From: Anaerolineales bacterium
GTDB lineage: Bacteria > Chloroflexota > Anaerolineae > Epilineales > JAANWY01
Reading direction: 5' to 3'
DNA length: 16,979 nucleotides
Assembly: GCA_018263655.1 (NCBI GenBank)
Contig: JAANWY010000152.1
Span: 1 to 16,979, forward strand
How positions within the stretch are numbered: the first letter of the stretch is position 1; every line of letters starts with the position of its first letter. Below the pieces are notes generated by a model. That model was not told the origin of the DNA. It was given only the letters and a program-made list of their open reading frames with translations, and made no database searches. Made by a program: the position numbers and the translations under genes. Shown here in pieces: positions 6,360 to 13,987 of this stretch.

Positions 6360-6423
6360 CTGCTGCCCGCTAACAAGCGCATGCCGCTGATCCCCTGTCG
6401 GTGACAGATGATGCGAAGGACTG

Positions 6424-6711
6424 CTAGCCGGCGCTCGCCGCGTGCTCGCGCTCCAACGTCTCGATCACGGACAACAGCTCAAGCGGTTCCTCGATGGTGT
6501 ACTGCGGCACCTCCAGCTCGTCAGCCGGCACCTTCCGGCGGCGCGGCGCCCAATCCAGCCACACGCTCATCATCCCCAACTGGTTCGCCCCCCGGATGTC
6601 GCGCGCAAGATTGTTGCCCACCATGACGACGCGCCCATAATCCGCCTCTGCGATCTCCAACTGATCTAGCGCGTGCACAAACATGCGGCGATCCGGCTTC
6701 ACCACCGCCGG
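6424..6711 (-). pseudogene. HAD-family hydrolase, C-terminal fragment
   Basis: Reading on the minus strand from about 6711 to the stop at 6424 gives AVVKPDRRMFVHALDQLEIA, then RVVMVGNNLARDIRGANQLGM, SVWLDWAPRRRKVP and a C-terminal helix. These are HAD motif III (the Lys of KPD) and motif IV (GNNLARD) with the typical 'GM-SVWLDWAP' continuation. The N-terminal part with the catalytic DxD nucleophile is absent. Upstream codons to an ATG at 6765 (MMTTNATPTPAAHSMTAL) have no HAD character and are antisense to a histidine-kinase membrane helix. The fragment cannot be an active hydrolase. It marks a deletion, rearrangement or assembly junction shared with the kinase gene at about 6712-6735. Confidence 0.8.
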
Positions 6712-8728
6712 CAAAGCGGTCATCGAGTGGGCGGCCGGCGTCGGCGTGGCGTTTGTCGTCATCATCTACGCCTTCCGCATCGTTGACCGTGTTTACGGTG
6801 AGATGCAGACTCAGCAGAAGCGACTGGAAGCCACATTAGAGGACTTAGCACGATCCGAGAAACGGTATCGACGATCTGAGGAGGAGATGCGCCGGCAACG
6901 CGACCGACTGGAAGCCCTCCTGGAATCAACCAATGAAGCTATCCTCATGCTGGACCCAGACGGTCACTGCGTCGTGGCGAACCAGCGCATCACAGACTTC
7001 TTCGATATGCCCCGAGATCAGACACACGGCATATCTGCGCGCGATCTCTTCAGCCAACTTGGTCACTTGGTCGCCGACCAGGACGCATTACGACAACTGG
7101 TGGAGGAGCTACTCTCCAGTCCTGACGTGACGCGGACGTATGAACTCGAAATCCTACAGCCAAACCCGCGCACACTGCTGTGGTACAACGCGCCGGTCCG
7201 CAATCACGACGGAACCACCATCGGGCACATTGCCGTCTTCCGTGACGTGACAGCGGAGCGCGAAGCCGACAAAATGAAGACCGAGTTCGTTTCCATGGTG
7301 TCGCACGAACTACGGACGCCCCTGACCTCCATTAAGGGCTTCACGGATCTGATGCTCATCGGTGATGCCGGCCCCGTCACCGACGACCAAGACGAATTCC
7401 TGAAGATCATCAAGTCCAACGTCGATCGACTCGTCGGCCTAATCGAGGACCTGCTAGACGTGTCGCGTATCGAGGCTGGCGAGATCACACTTCAACCCTC
7501 ATCGGTGAACGTGAGTACGGTGATCGAGGAAGTCGCCAACTCAATCCGGCCGCAGTTGAACCGCAAGAACCAGTCCCTGTCTCTGGATGTCCCACAGAAA
7601 CTGCCGGCCGCCTGGGGCGATGCGGACCGTGTCACGCAAATCTTGGTCAACCTAGCGGCAAACGCGCACAAGTACTCCCCCCACGACAGCACCATCGCCA
7701 TCGCAGCCAGCAGCTACAACGAGGAAGTCCACGTCTCTGTTACAGACAACGGCCCAGGGATTGCGCCGGAAGATCAGGAACATCTATTCAACAGATTCTT
7801 CCGCGCCGGTCGATCCACCGGCTACCGCTCGGGCGGCACCGGTCTGGGCTTGTCCATCGCCCGTTCTCTAGTCGAGGCACAAGGGGGACAGATCGACGTA
7901 GACAGCGAAGTCGGAGATCGGAAGAGCGTCAGCTTCACCCTCCCTGTGGCCCCAGAAGCGATACAGCCCCCCCGACCAAGCACCGCTCGGCCGGCCGCCC
8001 ACGCCGGAGACAAGCACATCCTGGTCGTGGAGGATGAGCCGGCCATCGCCGAGTTGCTGCGCTATCAACTGGAGAAGGATGGCTACACGGTGACTATCGC
8101 TTCCACGGGTGAGGGTGCGCTTCGGGCAGCACACCAGTCGCCGCCGGATCTGATCACCATGGACATCCTCCTTCCGGACATCGATGGCTTCGAGACGATC
8201 CGGCGCCTGCAGGACGCAGCAACCACCCGCGATATCCCCATCGTGGTCGTCTCCATCGTGCAGGACGAAGAACAAGCACTTCAACTGGGCGTAGACGCCT
8301 ACCTGACAAAGCCAATTGACGAGCAGCGCCTGTTGAACACCATCGCCGGATTGCTGAACGATCACGAAGAAATTCTGGTCGTCGACGACGACCCCGACAT
8401 CGTTCGACTGCTGCGACGCACACTGCATCGCCACGGGTTCCCGACGACCACGGCCCAGGACGGTGGCGAGGCGCTCGTGAAGATCGCCGCACAGAAACCA
8501 GCTTTGGTGCTGCTAGACCTGAAGATGCCAGAGATTGACGGGTTCCAAGTCCTGCGGACGCTGAAGTCCAAGACCGATACGCGCCACATCCCGGTGATCG
8601 TCATGACCGGCATCGCGGCCTACAAAGAACACTCGGATCAGGTCATAACCCTCGGGGCGACCAACTTTCTTACAAAACCCCTCGACGTGAACGATCTGAT
8701 CTCTGAGATTCACAAACGCGCCGGCTAA
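6683..8728 (+). CDS. Hybrid sensor histidine kinase (PAS-HisKA-HATPase-REC-REC)
   Basis: This 681-residue two-component sensor is membrane-anchored by one visible helix (GVGVAFVVIIYAFRIV, about 19-34). Domains in order: coiled coil 40-85; PAS about 75-190 (LLESTNEAILMLDPDG); HisKA with phospho-acceptor H208 in SHELRTPL; HATPase with N-box (N323/N327), DNGPGIA (355-361), F-box LFNRFF (368-373) and GTGLGLSIA (385-393); receiver 1 (E450/D451, phospho-Asp D494, K543); receiver 2 (D568/D569, D612, T642, K665). A His-to-two-Asp relay inside one chain is likely; no output domain or partner regulator is visible nearby. The ATG at 6683 lies in DNA that is coding for the HAD fragment on the other strand. 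The native N-terminus is therefore probably lost, and the real start is uncertain (GTG 6746 or ATG 6803 are alternatives). Confidence 0.9.
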   Translation: MRRSGFTTAGKAVIEWAAGVGVAFVVIIYAFRIVDRVYGEMQTQQKRLEATLEDLARSEKRYRRSEEEMRRQRDRLEALLESTNEAILMLDPDGHCVVANQRITDFFDMPRDQTHGISARDLFSQLGHLVADQDALRQLVEELLSSPDVTRTYELEILQPNPRTLLWYNAPVRNHDGTTIGHIAVFRDVTAEREADKMKTEFVSMVSHELRTPLTSIKGFTDLMLIGDAGPVTDDQDEFLKIIKSNVDRLVGLIEDLLDVSRIEAGEITLQPSSVNVSTVIEEVANSIRPQLNRKNQSLSLDVPQKLPAAWGDADRVTQILVNLAANAHKYSPHDSTIAIAASSYNEEVHVSVTDNGPGIAPEDQEHLFNRFFRAGRSTGYRSGGTGLGLSIARSLVEAQGGQIDVDSEVGDRKSVSFTLPVAPEAIQPPRPSTARPAAHAGDKHILVVEDEPAIAELLRYQLEKDGYTVTIASTGEGALRAAHQSPPDLITMDILLPDIDGFETIRRLQDAATTRDIPIVVVSIVQDEEQALQLGVDAYLTKPIDEQRLLNTIAGLLNDHEEILVVDDDPDIVRLLRRTLHRHGFPTTTAQDGGEALVKIAAQKPALVLLDLKMPEIDGFQVLRTLKSKTDTRHIPVIVMTGIAAYKEHSDQVITLGATNFLTKPLDVNDLISEIHKRAG

Positions 8729-8968
8729 CAACTCGTCTGGGCAATCCGCCTAACCACAAGTTGGAAAGAAAGATGGTATCTGGCTTCGACGCTACCAACC
8801 CGACTTGCCTCGCCCCATTTTTCGAGAGGGCACCTCTCGCCCTTCGTCTAGACTCGGTAAATCGCAAAGCCCGTTCGTAGTGAGGCACGGAACGCAGTGG
8901 AGTGCCGTCGGGCGTATTCAGAAGTTGGGGGAGCGAGCGTCGGTTGAGTAGCGAAGCGCATTGAAACC

Positions 8969-8992
8969 AGCGAGCGGCTCAGCGAGCGGCTC
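8969..8992. repeat. 12-bp tandem duplication
   Basis: AGCGAGCGGCTC occurs twice head-to-tail (8969-8980 and 8981-8992), inside the inverted-repeat element. No coding frame is involved. Confidence 0.8.
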
Positions 8993-9010
8993 ATTGAAAT
9001 AACCCGCTGG

Positions 9011-9042
9011 GTCTCGATACACGCCCTTCGGGCGCACTCGAC
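9011..9042. repeat. REP-like hairpin
   Basis: GTCTCGATAC, then GCGCCC-type arms closing on TTCG (CGCCCTTCGGGCG), then ACTCGAC. The form 'ggtctcgatac...cactcgacc' resembles a dispersed palindromic repeat found in many high-GC Gram-positive and Chloroflexota genomes (recalled, not searched). It lies between two convergent genes and could help terminate transcription. Confidence 0.5.
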
Positions 9043-9152
9043 CGGCGCTAGACTCGCCCTTTTTCGGGAGTCCCCCAAGTAGTAGATGCGCCCGTGCCGT
9101 CCTGATACCGCAGGACGCGGGGACGCCACTCCGGCTTCGCCTCCGTGGCTGA

Positions 9153-9599
9153 CTACGAACCTAGATTGCGATTTGCCGAGACTGTGTAGCGGGACATGAT
9201 GACGAGTTCGGTACGCTGCTGCCAGCCAATGCGCTCCCAGAAGGCCATGGCGTCGAGGTTGTCAGCAAAGACGAAGAGGTGGCATTTCTGGATGCCGGCT
9301 CCCCGGAGAACGGCCAGGCACGCCTCGACGAGGGCCTGTCCCACACCCCGGCGACGATAGGATTGGCAAACAGCTAGGTGATGGATGAAACCGCGCCGGC
9401 CATCGTGGCCACAGAGGACGGCTCCGATGAGCTGGTCGCCATCGCGGGCCACGAAGCTGAAGCCAGGGTTACGCTGCAAGAACTGGGCAATCCCGCGCTC
9501 CGAGTCCGCCTCGCTCAGCCCGACACCCTCAGTTGCCTGCCAGAGGGTGAGCACTTCGTCGTAGTCTTGGAACGTCATCTCACAGATTGTGATGTGCAT
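9153..9599 (-). CDS. GNAT-family N-acetyltransferase
   Basis: This 148-residue cytoplasmic acetyl-CoA-dependent acetyltransferase has an unknown acceptor. Seen: N-terminal MHITICEMTFQDYDEVLTLW, beta-strand SFVARDGDQLIGAVLCG (48-64), the acetyl-CoA loop HHLAVCQSYRRRGVGQALV (73-91, R-x-x-G-x-G/A type), and the C-terminal CHLFVFADNLDAMAFWERIGW (106-126). The start at 9599 lies 5 bases after the galK stop codon. It has no strong ribosome site of its own, so translation is probably coupled to galK. An upstream in-frame ATG at 9680 would overlap galK and has no family similarity. The last eight or nine residues (about SANRNLGS) come from the arm of the inverted repeat at 9142-9180, so the native C-terminus may have been replaced. 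Confidence 0.9.
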   Translation of the reverse strand: MHITICEMTFQDYDEVLTLWQATEGVGLSEADSERGIAQFLQRNPGFSFVARDGDQLIGAVLCGHDGRRGFIHHLAVCQSYRRRGVGQALVEACLAVLRGAGIQKCHLFVFADNLDAMAFWERIGWQQRTELVIMSRYTVSANRNLGS

Positions 9600-9604
9600 G
9601 TCGG

Positions 9605-10741
9605 TCAAACCACGCTGGCGCCGGCCGTCGCGGTGCAGATGTAGGTGCTGGGTGTCAGTCCAGTGGCAGACTGATAGCACACAGTCACATGTTCAGTGAA
9701 AGGCTGGGCTGCATCCTGGCGAACCAGGGCAACAGCGCAGCCCCCGAAGCCGGCGCCCGTCATGCGCGCACCGAAGCATACATCCTCCTGGCGCGCACAA
9801 TCCACGATAGCGTTCAGCGCATCACTCGAGACCTCGAAATCGTCACGCAGGCTGGCGTGGCTGGCGTTCATCAACTGGCCCAACGCACCAGCATCACCCT
9901 GACGCATAGCGCCAGCGGCCTGCAGCGTCCGTGCGTTCTCGGTGACGACGTGACGCGCACGACGGCGCGTGAGCACGTCGAGCTCGCCGGCCCGCGCCTC
10001 GAACTGCTCGATGCTGACGTCGCGCAGGGCCGGCACGCCGAAGAATTCAGCGGCCGCTTCACACTGCGTCCGGCGCTCGTTGTAGGCCGAATCGACCAGC
10101 CCTCGACGCGTGTCGGTATCCAATACGACAACGACAGTGTCGGGGGGTAGCGGCACAGACTGTGTTTCCAGCGAACGGCAGTCGATGAGGAGGGCGTGGT
10201 CGGCCTTGCCCACGGCCGAGATCATCTGATCCATGATGCCACAGTTCATGCCGACCCACTCATTCTCCGCACGCTGTCCTAGTTTGGCCATGACCTTTGG
10301 CTCCCACGGCAGATCCGATACAGCAGCGAAGGCACGGGCCGTGGCCATCTCCAGTGCGGCAGATGAGGAGAGGCCAGCGCCAATGGGGACATCGCCGGCG
10401 ACCACGCTCTCCCAGCCTGCCAGCGCGTAGTCCGCTTCCTGCAACGCCCAGGCGACACCTCGGATGTATTCGACCCAGCCGGCATCCTCATCTTGCAAGT
10501 CAGTCAGTGGAAACACCACCGTCTCGTCGAAGTCGAGGGAGTGGGCGGTGACCTGCTGGTCGTCGCGAGGACGCACCGCCATCCACACGGCACGGTTGAT
10601 GGCCATCGGCAGCACGAAGCCGTCGTTGTAGTCGGTGTGCTCGCCGATCAGGTTGACGCGGCCAGGGGCGCGGACGACGAAGGCCGGCGTCTCGCCGAAG
10701 CGTCGTTCGAATTCCTGAGTTACTTGCTGCTGTAGAGACAT
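9605..10741 (-). CDS. galK: Galactokinase
   Basis: GHMP-family kinase that phosphorylates alpha-D-galactose with ATP to galactose-1-phosphate, the first step of the Leloir pathway. It is 378 residues from the ATG at 10741, normal for the family. Seen: galactokinase signature GRVNLIGEHTDYNDG (27-41), ATP-binding PIGAGLSSSAALE (119-131), catalytic Asp171 in NCGIMDQMIS, and MTGAGFGGC (327-335). The start follows a ribosome site GGCAGGAGCAAAG; the upstream ATG at 10780 lacks one. The GNAT gene follows by 5 bases. The AOR gene lies 288 bp upstream across a repeat-bearing spacer, so galK may have its own promoter there, although I could not identify one. Confidence 0.97.
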   Translation of the reverse strand: MSLQQQVTQEFERRFGETPAFVVRAPGRVNLIGEHTDYNDGFVLPMAINRAVWMAVRPRDDQQVTAHSLDFDETVVFPLTDLQDEDAGWVEYIRGVAWALQEADYALAGWESVVAGDVPIGAGLSSSAALEMATARAFAAVSDLPWEPKVMAKLGQRAENEWVGMNCGIMDQMISAVGKADHALLIDCRSLETQSVPLPPDTVVVVLDTDTRRGLVDSAYNERRTQCEAAAEFFGVPALRDVSIEQFEARAGELDVLTRRRARHVVTENARTLQAAGAMRQGDAGALGQLMNASHASLRDDFEVSSDALNAIVDCARQEDVCFGARMTGAGFGGCAVALVRQDAAQPFTEHVTVCYQSATGLTPSTYICTATAGASVV

Positions 10742-10796
10742 CTTTGCTCCTGCCAAACCTGAAGATACGAGAGTGACCAAAATCCGCCGGTAGTGA

Positions 10797-10929
10797 GTAA
10801 TCGTTCAGGTAGTGGGGACCCTTGCGAAGGTTTGCCAATCGCATTCGGTTTGAAAGGCTCCTCGCCAGTCGAAAATCGACCTCTTGCCAAGGCTGCTACT
10901 AACCTTCGCAAGGGTAGCTGAACGCTTAC
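10797..10929. repeat. 133-bp inverted-repeat element between the AOR gene and galK
   Basis: ACCCTTGCGAAGGTT (10818-10832) is perfectly repeated in inverse as AACCTTCGCAAGGGT (10901-10915). Outside these, GTAATCGTTCAG (10797-10808) matches the complement of CTGAACGCTTAC (10918-10929) with one mismatch. The left arm carries about 7 extra bases between the two blocks. A MITE-like or REP-type insert within the sugar operon is likely; its transcript would form a large stem-loop upstream of galK. Confidence 0.75.
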
Positions 10930-10956
10930 GGTGGTGACGGCTTTAGCCATTCCCTG

Positions 10957-10970
10957 GCGACTGAAGTCGC
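10957..10970. repeat. Short palindromic hairpin GCGACT-GA-AGTCGC
   Basis: A 6-bp stem with a 2-nt centre, in a 'gcgactgaagtcgctgctac' context that I recall as a common dispersed intergenic repeat. It lies about 60 bp downstream of the AOR stop codon and may mark the 3' end of that transcript. Confidence 0.45.
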
Positions 10971-11029
10971 TGCTACGCACCAACAAATTTTGGTCAGGCC
11001 CTGAAAGACAAAGGATCCGCTTCTTTTTG

Positions 11030-12910
11030 TCAGCCTCCGTAGAGCAGTTCAGCGACCCAACCGACCCCCAGTTCGTAGAGCCGGCCGGCCGTGGGTGCAC
11101 CCGTCTCCTTGTCCCAGCCGCACATCGCGTAGTAGAGATCGAGGGCTCGGTCGATGTCGTCGGCCGGCACCTGCACGCCTTCGGCTGGGCCTGACTTGAA
11201 AGGAGTCGAGAAGCGCCACGGGGGTACGTCATCCTCGGCCGTAAATCCTTCGCGGTAGTTGAAGGCGCGCGCCATAGCCAGCGCCCTCTCTCCCACTTTC
11301 ATCAGCTCGAAGACAGAGCTGTTCCAACCGGTCACGCCCTGTACGAGGTCGCGTATCTGCCCCTTATCGTAGGGCATGAACATGCACAGCCCCATGCAGT
11401 TATAGAGCACCTTCCAGTCGATATGGTACTTGGCTAGACGTACCTTCTCCGGACCCAGATCGTCGGCCGGCAGAGGATCGAGGAACCCCAGGGACCGCAT
11501 GTCCTGGATAGCGCCCCCCTCTGCTTCGTAAGCGGTGTCATGTATATTGTGCATATGATCGGCGCCAGTGGGCGATGTCGCGTAGCCCAAATCGAGGGCA
11601 AACTTGATACGGGGTTCGTGCATGGGTATCTCTTGCCCTTTGACGTGCATGGCGTACTTGTCTGTCCCCCGACCGACCTTCTTCGCCGCGCGTAGAGAGC
11701 CCTCGGCCAGCAAATCACCAAAACCTTGCCGCTGAGCGATGTGTTCGATCAGCGTGATCATTGTCTGAGCGTCGCCGAAACGCAGCTCAAGACCGCCCGT
11801 GTCCTCTTCCGTCAGCAGACCGCGCTCGAAGCACTCCATGGCCCACGCGATGGCCACACCGGTGGAGATGGTATCCAGCCCATAGGCGTTGCAGAGCTGA
11901 TTCCCGTAGGCAACAGCTTCTAGATCCCCGATGCCGCAACAGGAGCCCAGGGCGCCCGCCGTCTCGTACTCTGGACCACCGTAAATCGGGTCCACCTCGT
12001 GGCGGTCCGTCACTTCCACCGCCCGTTTGCAGGTGACGGGACAGGCGAAGCAGGTGCCTCGATCCACTAAGATCGTTTCCGTCATGGTCCGCCCGGTGAT
12101 CTTCTCCGCTTCTTCGAAGGAACCCTCCTGGAAGTTGCGGGTGGGCAGTCCGCCCGATTCGCTCAGAAATTCCAGCCCCCCATCCGTGCCATGCTCGTGG
12201 AGTTCGCCCGTCCACCCATCCTTGAAGTTGTCGCGCATCCAGCCGGCCACCTCACCTACTTTGTCCCAATCGGCAATCTCTGTCTTGCCGGTTCCACGCA
12301 CGGCGATGGCCTTCAGCTTCTTGGCGCCCATCACCGCGCCCAGGCCCGTGCGGCCGGCGGCGCGGCTCACATCGTTCATGATAGCAGCGAAGCGCACCTG
12401 ATTCTCGCCCGCCAGGCCGCATTGAGACACCCGAATGCGCTCGTCGCCGAGTTCCTTCTTGAGCGCCTCCTCCACCTCGGCCGTCTGTCTGCCCCACAGG
12501 TGAGCGGCATCACGAATCTCTACCTGCTCGTTCTCAATCCACAGGTAGACGGGTTTTTCGGCCGCGCCGGAGACGATAATGGCGTCCCAGCCGGCCCGAT
12601 TCAGCTCCGTGCCCCAGAAGCCACCAGCGTCTCCTTCGCCGAAGCCGCCAGTGAGGGGCGACTTGGCGCCGACGGCATGCCGGCCACTCCCGCCCGTTGC
12701 CACACCGGTGACCACGCCAGGGGCGAAGATGAGTAGGTTGTCCGGCCCCAGCGGATCGGTCCCTGGCTCCAGCTCCTTGAGCAGATAGTGAGCGATCAAG
12801 CCCCAGCCACCGAAGTAGGTGCGGAAGAAGTGCTCGCCAGGTTGTTCGACGCTGATTTGTCGGTCAGATAGGTTGACGCGCAAGATCTTGTCGTGGAATC
12901 CATTGGACAT
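11030..12910 (-). CDS. Aldehyde:ferredoxin oxidoreductase family enzyme (AOR)
   Basis: This 626-residue tungsten (or molybdenum)-bis-pterin, [4Fe-4S] enzyme would oxidise an aldehyde to a carboxylic acid, passing electrons to ferredoxin in the cytoplasm. Seen: N-terminal ILRVNLSDRQISVEQ and YFGGWGLIAHYLL, cofactor-region GAKSPLTGG, AGRTGLGAVMGAKKLKAIAV (184-203), cluster ligands C287-x-x-C290-x-x-x-C294 (CFACPVTC) and a fourth Cys at C505 or C509 (YNCMGLC), and GGPEYET (311-317). The spacing matches the Pyrococcus AOR pattern, from recall. It begins 18 bases after the galT stop, so it is probably co-transcribed. Substrate is unknown. Sitting between galT and galK, a sugar-derived aldehyde is a plausible but unproven substrate. 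No ferredoxin or pterin synthesis gene is in view. Confidence 0.95.
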   Translation of the reverse strand: MSNGFHDKILRVNLSDRQISVEQPGEHFFRTYFGGWGLIAHYLLKELEPGTDPLGPDNLLIFAPGVVTGVATGGSGRHAVGAKSPLTGGFGEGDAGGFWGTELNRAGWDAIIVSGAAEKPVYLWIENEQVEIRDAAHLWGRQTAEVEEALKKELGDERIRVSQCGLAGENQVRFAAIMNDVSRAAGRTGLGAVMGAKKLKAIAVRGTGKTEIADWDKVGEVAGWMRDNFKDGWTGELHEHGTDGGLEFLSESGGLPTRNFQEGSFEEAEKITGRTMTETILVDRGTCFACPVTCKRAVEVTDRHEVDPIYGGPEYETAGALGSCCGIGDLEAVAYGNQLCNAYGLDTISTGVAIAWAMECFERGLLTEEDTGGLELRFGDAQTMITLIEHIAQRQGFGDLLAEGSLRAAKKVGRGTDKYAMHVKGQEIPMHEPRIKFALDLGYATSPTGADHMHNIHDTAYEAEGGAIQDMRSLGFLDPLPADDLGPEKVRLAKYHIDWKVLYNCMGLCMFMPYDKGQIRDLVQGVTGWNSSVFELMKVGERALAMARAFNYREGFTAEDDVPPWRFSTPFKSGPAEGVQVPADDIDRALDLYYAMCGWDKETGAPTAGRLYELGVGWVAELLYGG

Positions 12911-12928
12911 GATGTTTTTTGGCCTTTC

Positions 12929-13975
12929 TCACACAGATGTTTTCTCGGTGTAGTGGATTTCTGGCAGCGCCCGCAGCCGCTCAGCCGCACGCTCTGCCGT
13001 CAAGTCGCGCTGGGCCTCGGCCAGCATTTCGTAGCCGACCAAGAACTTGCGCACCGTGGCTGAGCGCAGCAACGGTGGGTAGAAATGCGCATGAAGTTGC
13101 CAGTGTTCGTGGTCGCCGGCACCGGTCGGAGCGTTGTGCCAGCCCATGGAATACGGGAACGAGACCTGGAACAGGTTGTCGTATTTGATCAACAGACGTT
13201 TCAGGGCGTCTGCCAGGGCGTTGCGCTCCGCGCCGGTCAGATCGTACAGGCGCAGCACGTGCCGGCGTGGCAACACCAACGTTTCGAAGGGCCAGACGGC
13301 CCAGTAGGGTACGACGGCCAGCCAACCCTCGTTCTCCACAACGATGCGCTCCTCGCGCTCGGCTTCAAGCTCGGCATAGTCGACCAGCAGCGACGTACCA
13401 TGTTCGTTGAGGTAGGCGCGCTGCTGATTGTCCTCCTTAGCCGGCTCATTCGGAAGTACGTCGCCGGCCCACAGTTGGCCGTGGGGGTGCGGATTCGACG
13501 CGCCCATCATGTCGCCACGATTCTCGAAAATCTGCACCCAGCGAAATTGCTGACTCAGCTCGCTCAACTGATGCGCCCAGAGATCCACCACGTTTCGGAT
13601 GTCGGCCGGCTCCATCAGTGCCAGGGTCAGATCGTGGCGTGGGCTGAAGCACAGCACGCGACAGGTGCCGCGCTCACTCTCGGCTCGCAGGAGTGGGTGG
13701 GGGGCGATTTTGGCCTCAGGTGTGTCAGTCAGCAAGGCCGGAAAGTCGTTGGTGAAGACGAAGGTGCTTTCGTACGCCGGGTTGCGGGCGTCGCCGGCGC
13801 GCTCGTTGCCCGGACACAGATAGCAATCAGGATCGTATCGCGGCCGTTCCTCGCGTGGCGGCGTTTCCTCCTGACCCTGCCACGGGCGCTCCATGCGGTG
13901 GGGCGACACCAATGTCCACTCGCCAGTCAGTGGATTGTAGCGGCGGTGCGGGTGCTCTGTCGGATTGAATTCCAT
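12929..13975 (-). CDS. galT: Galactose-1-phosphate uridylyltransferase
   Basis: HIT-superfamily enzyme exchanging UMP between UDP-glucose and galactose-1-phosphate in the Leloir pathway. It is 348 residues, normal length. Seen: zinc cysteines C51 and C54 (CYLCPGN), H114 in SPRHD, the active-site loop ASNPHPHGQLWA with H163-P164-H165 (H165 the uridylylated nucleophile by homology), and HEHWQLHAHFYPPLLRS (289-305) of the C-terminal half. Start at 13975 after a ribosome site AAGGGGAAAG that overlaps the GH2 stop region (12 bases between genes). Together with galK it supports galactose use; galE is not in the window. Confidence 0.97.
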   Translation of the reverse strand: MEFNPTEHPHRRYNPLTGEWTLVSPHRMERPWQGQEETPPREERPRYDPDCYLCPGNERAGDARNPAYESTFVFTNDFPALLTDTPEAKIAPHPLLRAESERGTCRVLCFSPRHDLTLALMEPADIRNVVDLWAHQLSELSQQFRWVQIFENRGDMMGASNPHPHGQLWAGDVLPNEPAKEDNQQRAYLNEHGTSLLVDYAELEAEREERIVVENEGWLAVVPYWAVWPFETLVLPRRHVLRLYDLTGAERNALADALKRLLIKYDNLFQVSFPYSMGWHNAPTGAGDHEHWQLHAHFYPPLLRSATVRKFLVGYEMLAEAQRDLTAERAAERLRALPEIHYTEKTSV

Positions 13976-13987
13976 AGACTTTCCCCT

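Larger units (their letters stand above)
8853..9180. repeat. 328-bp imperfect inverted-repeat element
   Basis: The two ends are imperfect reverse complements over at least 39 bp. CTCGG-AAATCGCAA (left 8853-8867, right 9166-9180) carries one mismatch. After 5 unmatched bases follows GTTCGTAGT-AG-CACGGA (left 8873-8891, right 9142-9160) with two mismatches. Each arm continues into a similar small hairpin (GGCAC...GTGCC left, GCCAC...GTGGC right). Inside are a 12-bp tandem duplication and a REP-like hairpin. No transposase and no clear target duplication are seen. The right arm overlaps the final codons of the GNAT gene. Confidence 0.65.

Noticed and set aside
8823..8839. Hairpin CGAGAGG-GCA/C-CCTCTCG as terminator of the histidine kinase gene
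   Set aside because: The T-run precedes the stem on the plus strand and no U-run follows on either strand, so terminator function is not supported.
8848..9129. 93-codon minus-strand frame between the kinase and GNAT genes
   Set aside because: It lies inside the 328-bp inverted-repeat element and translates repeat sequence.
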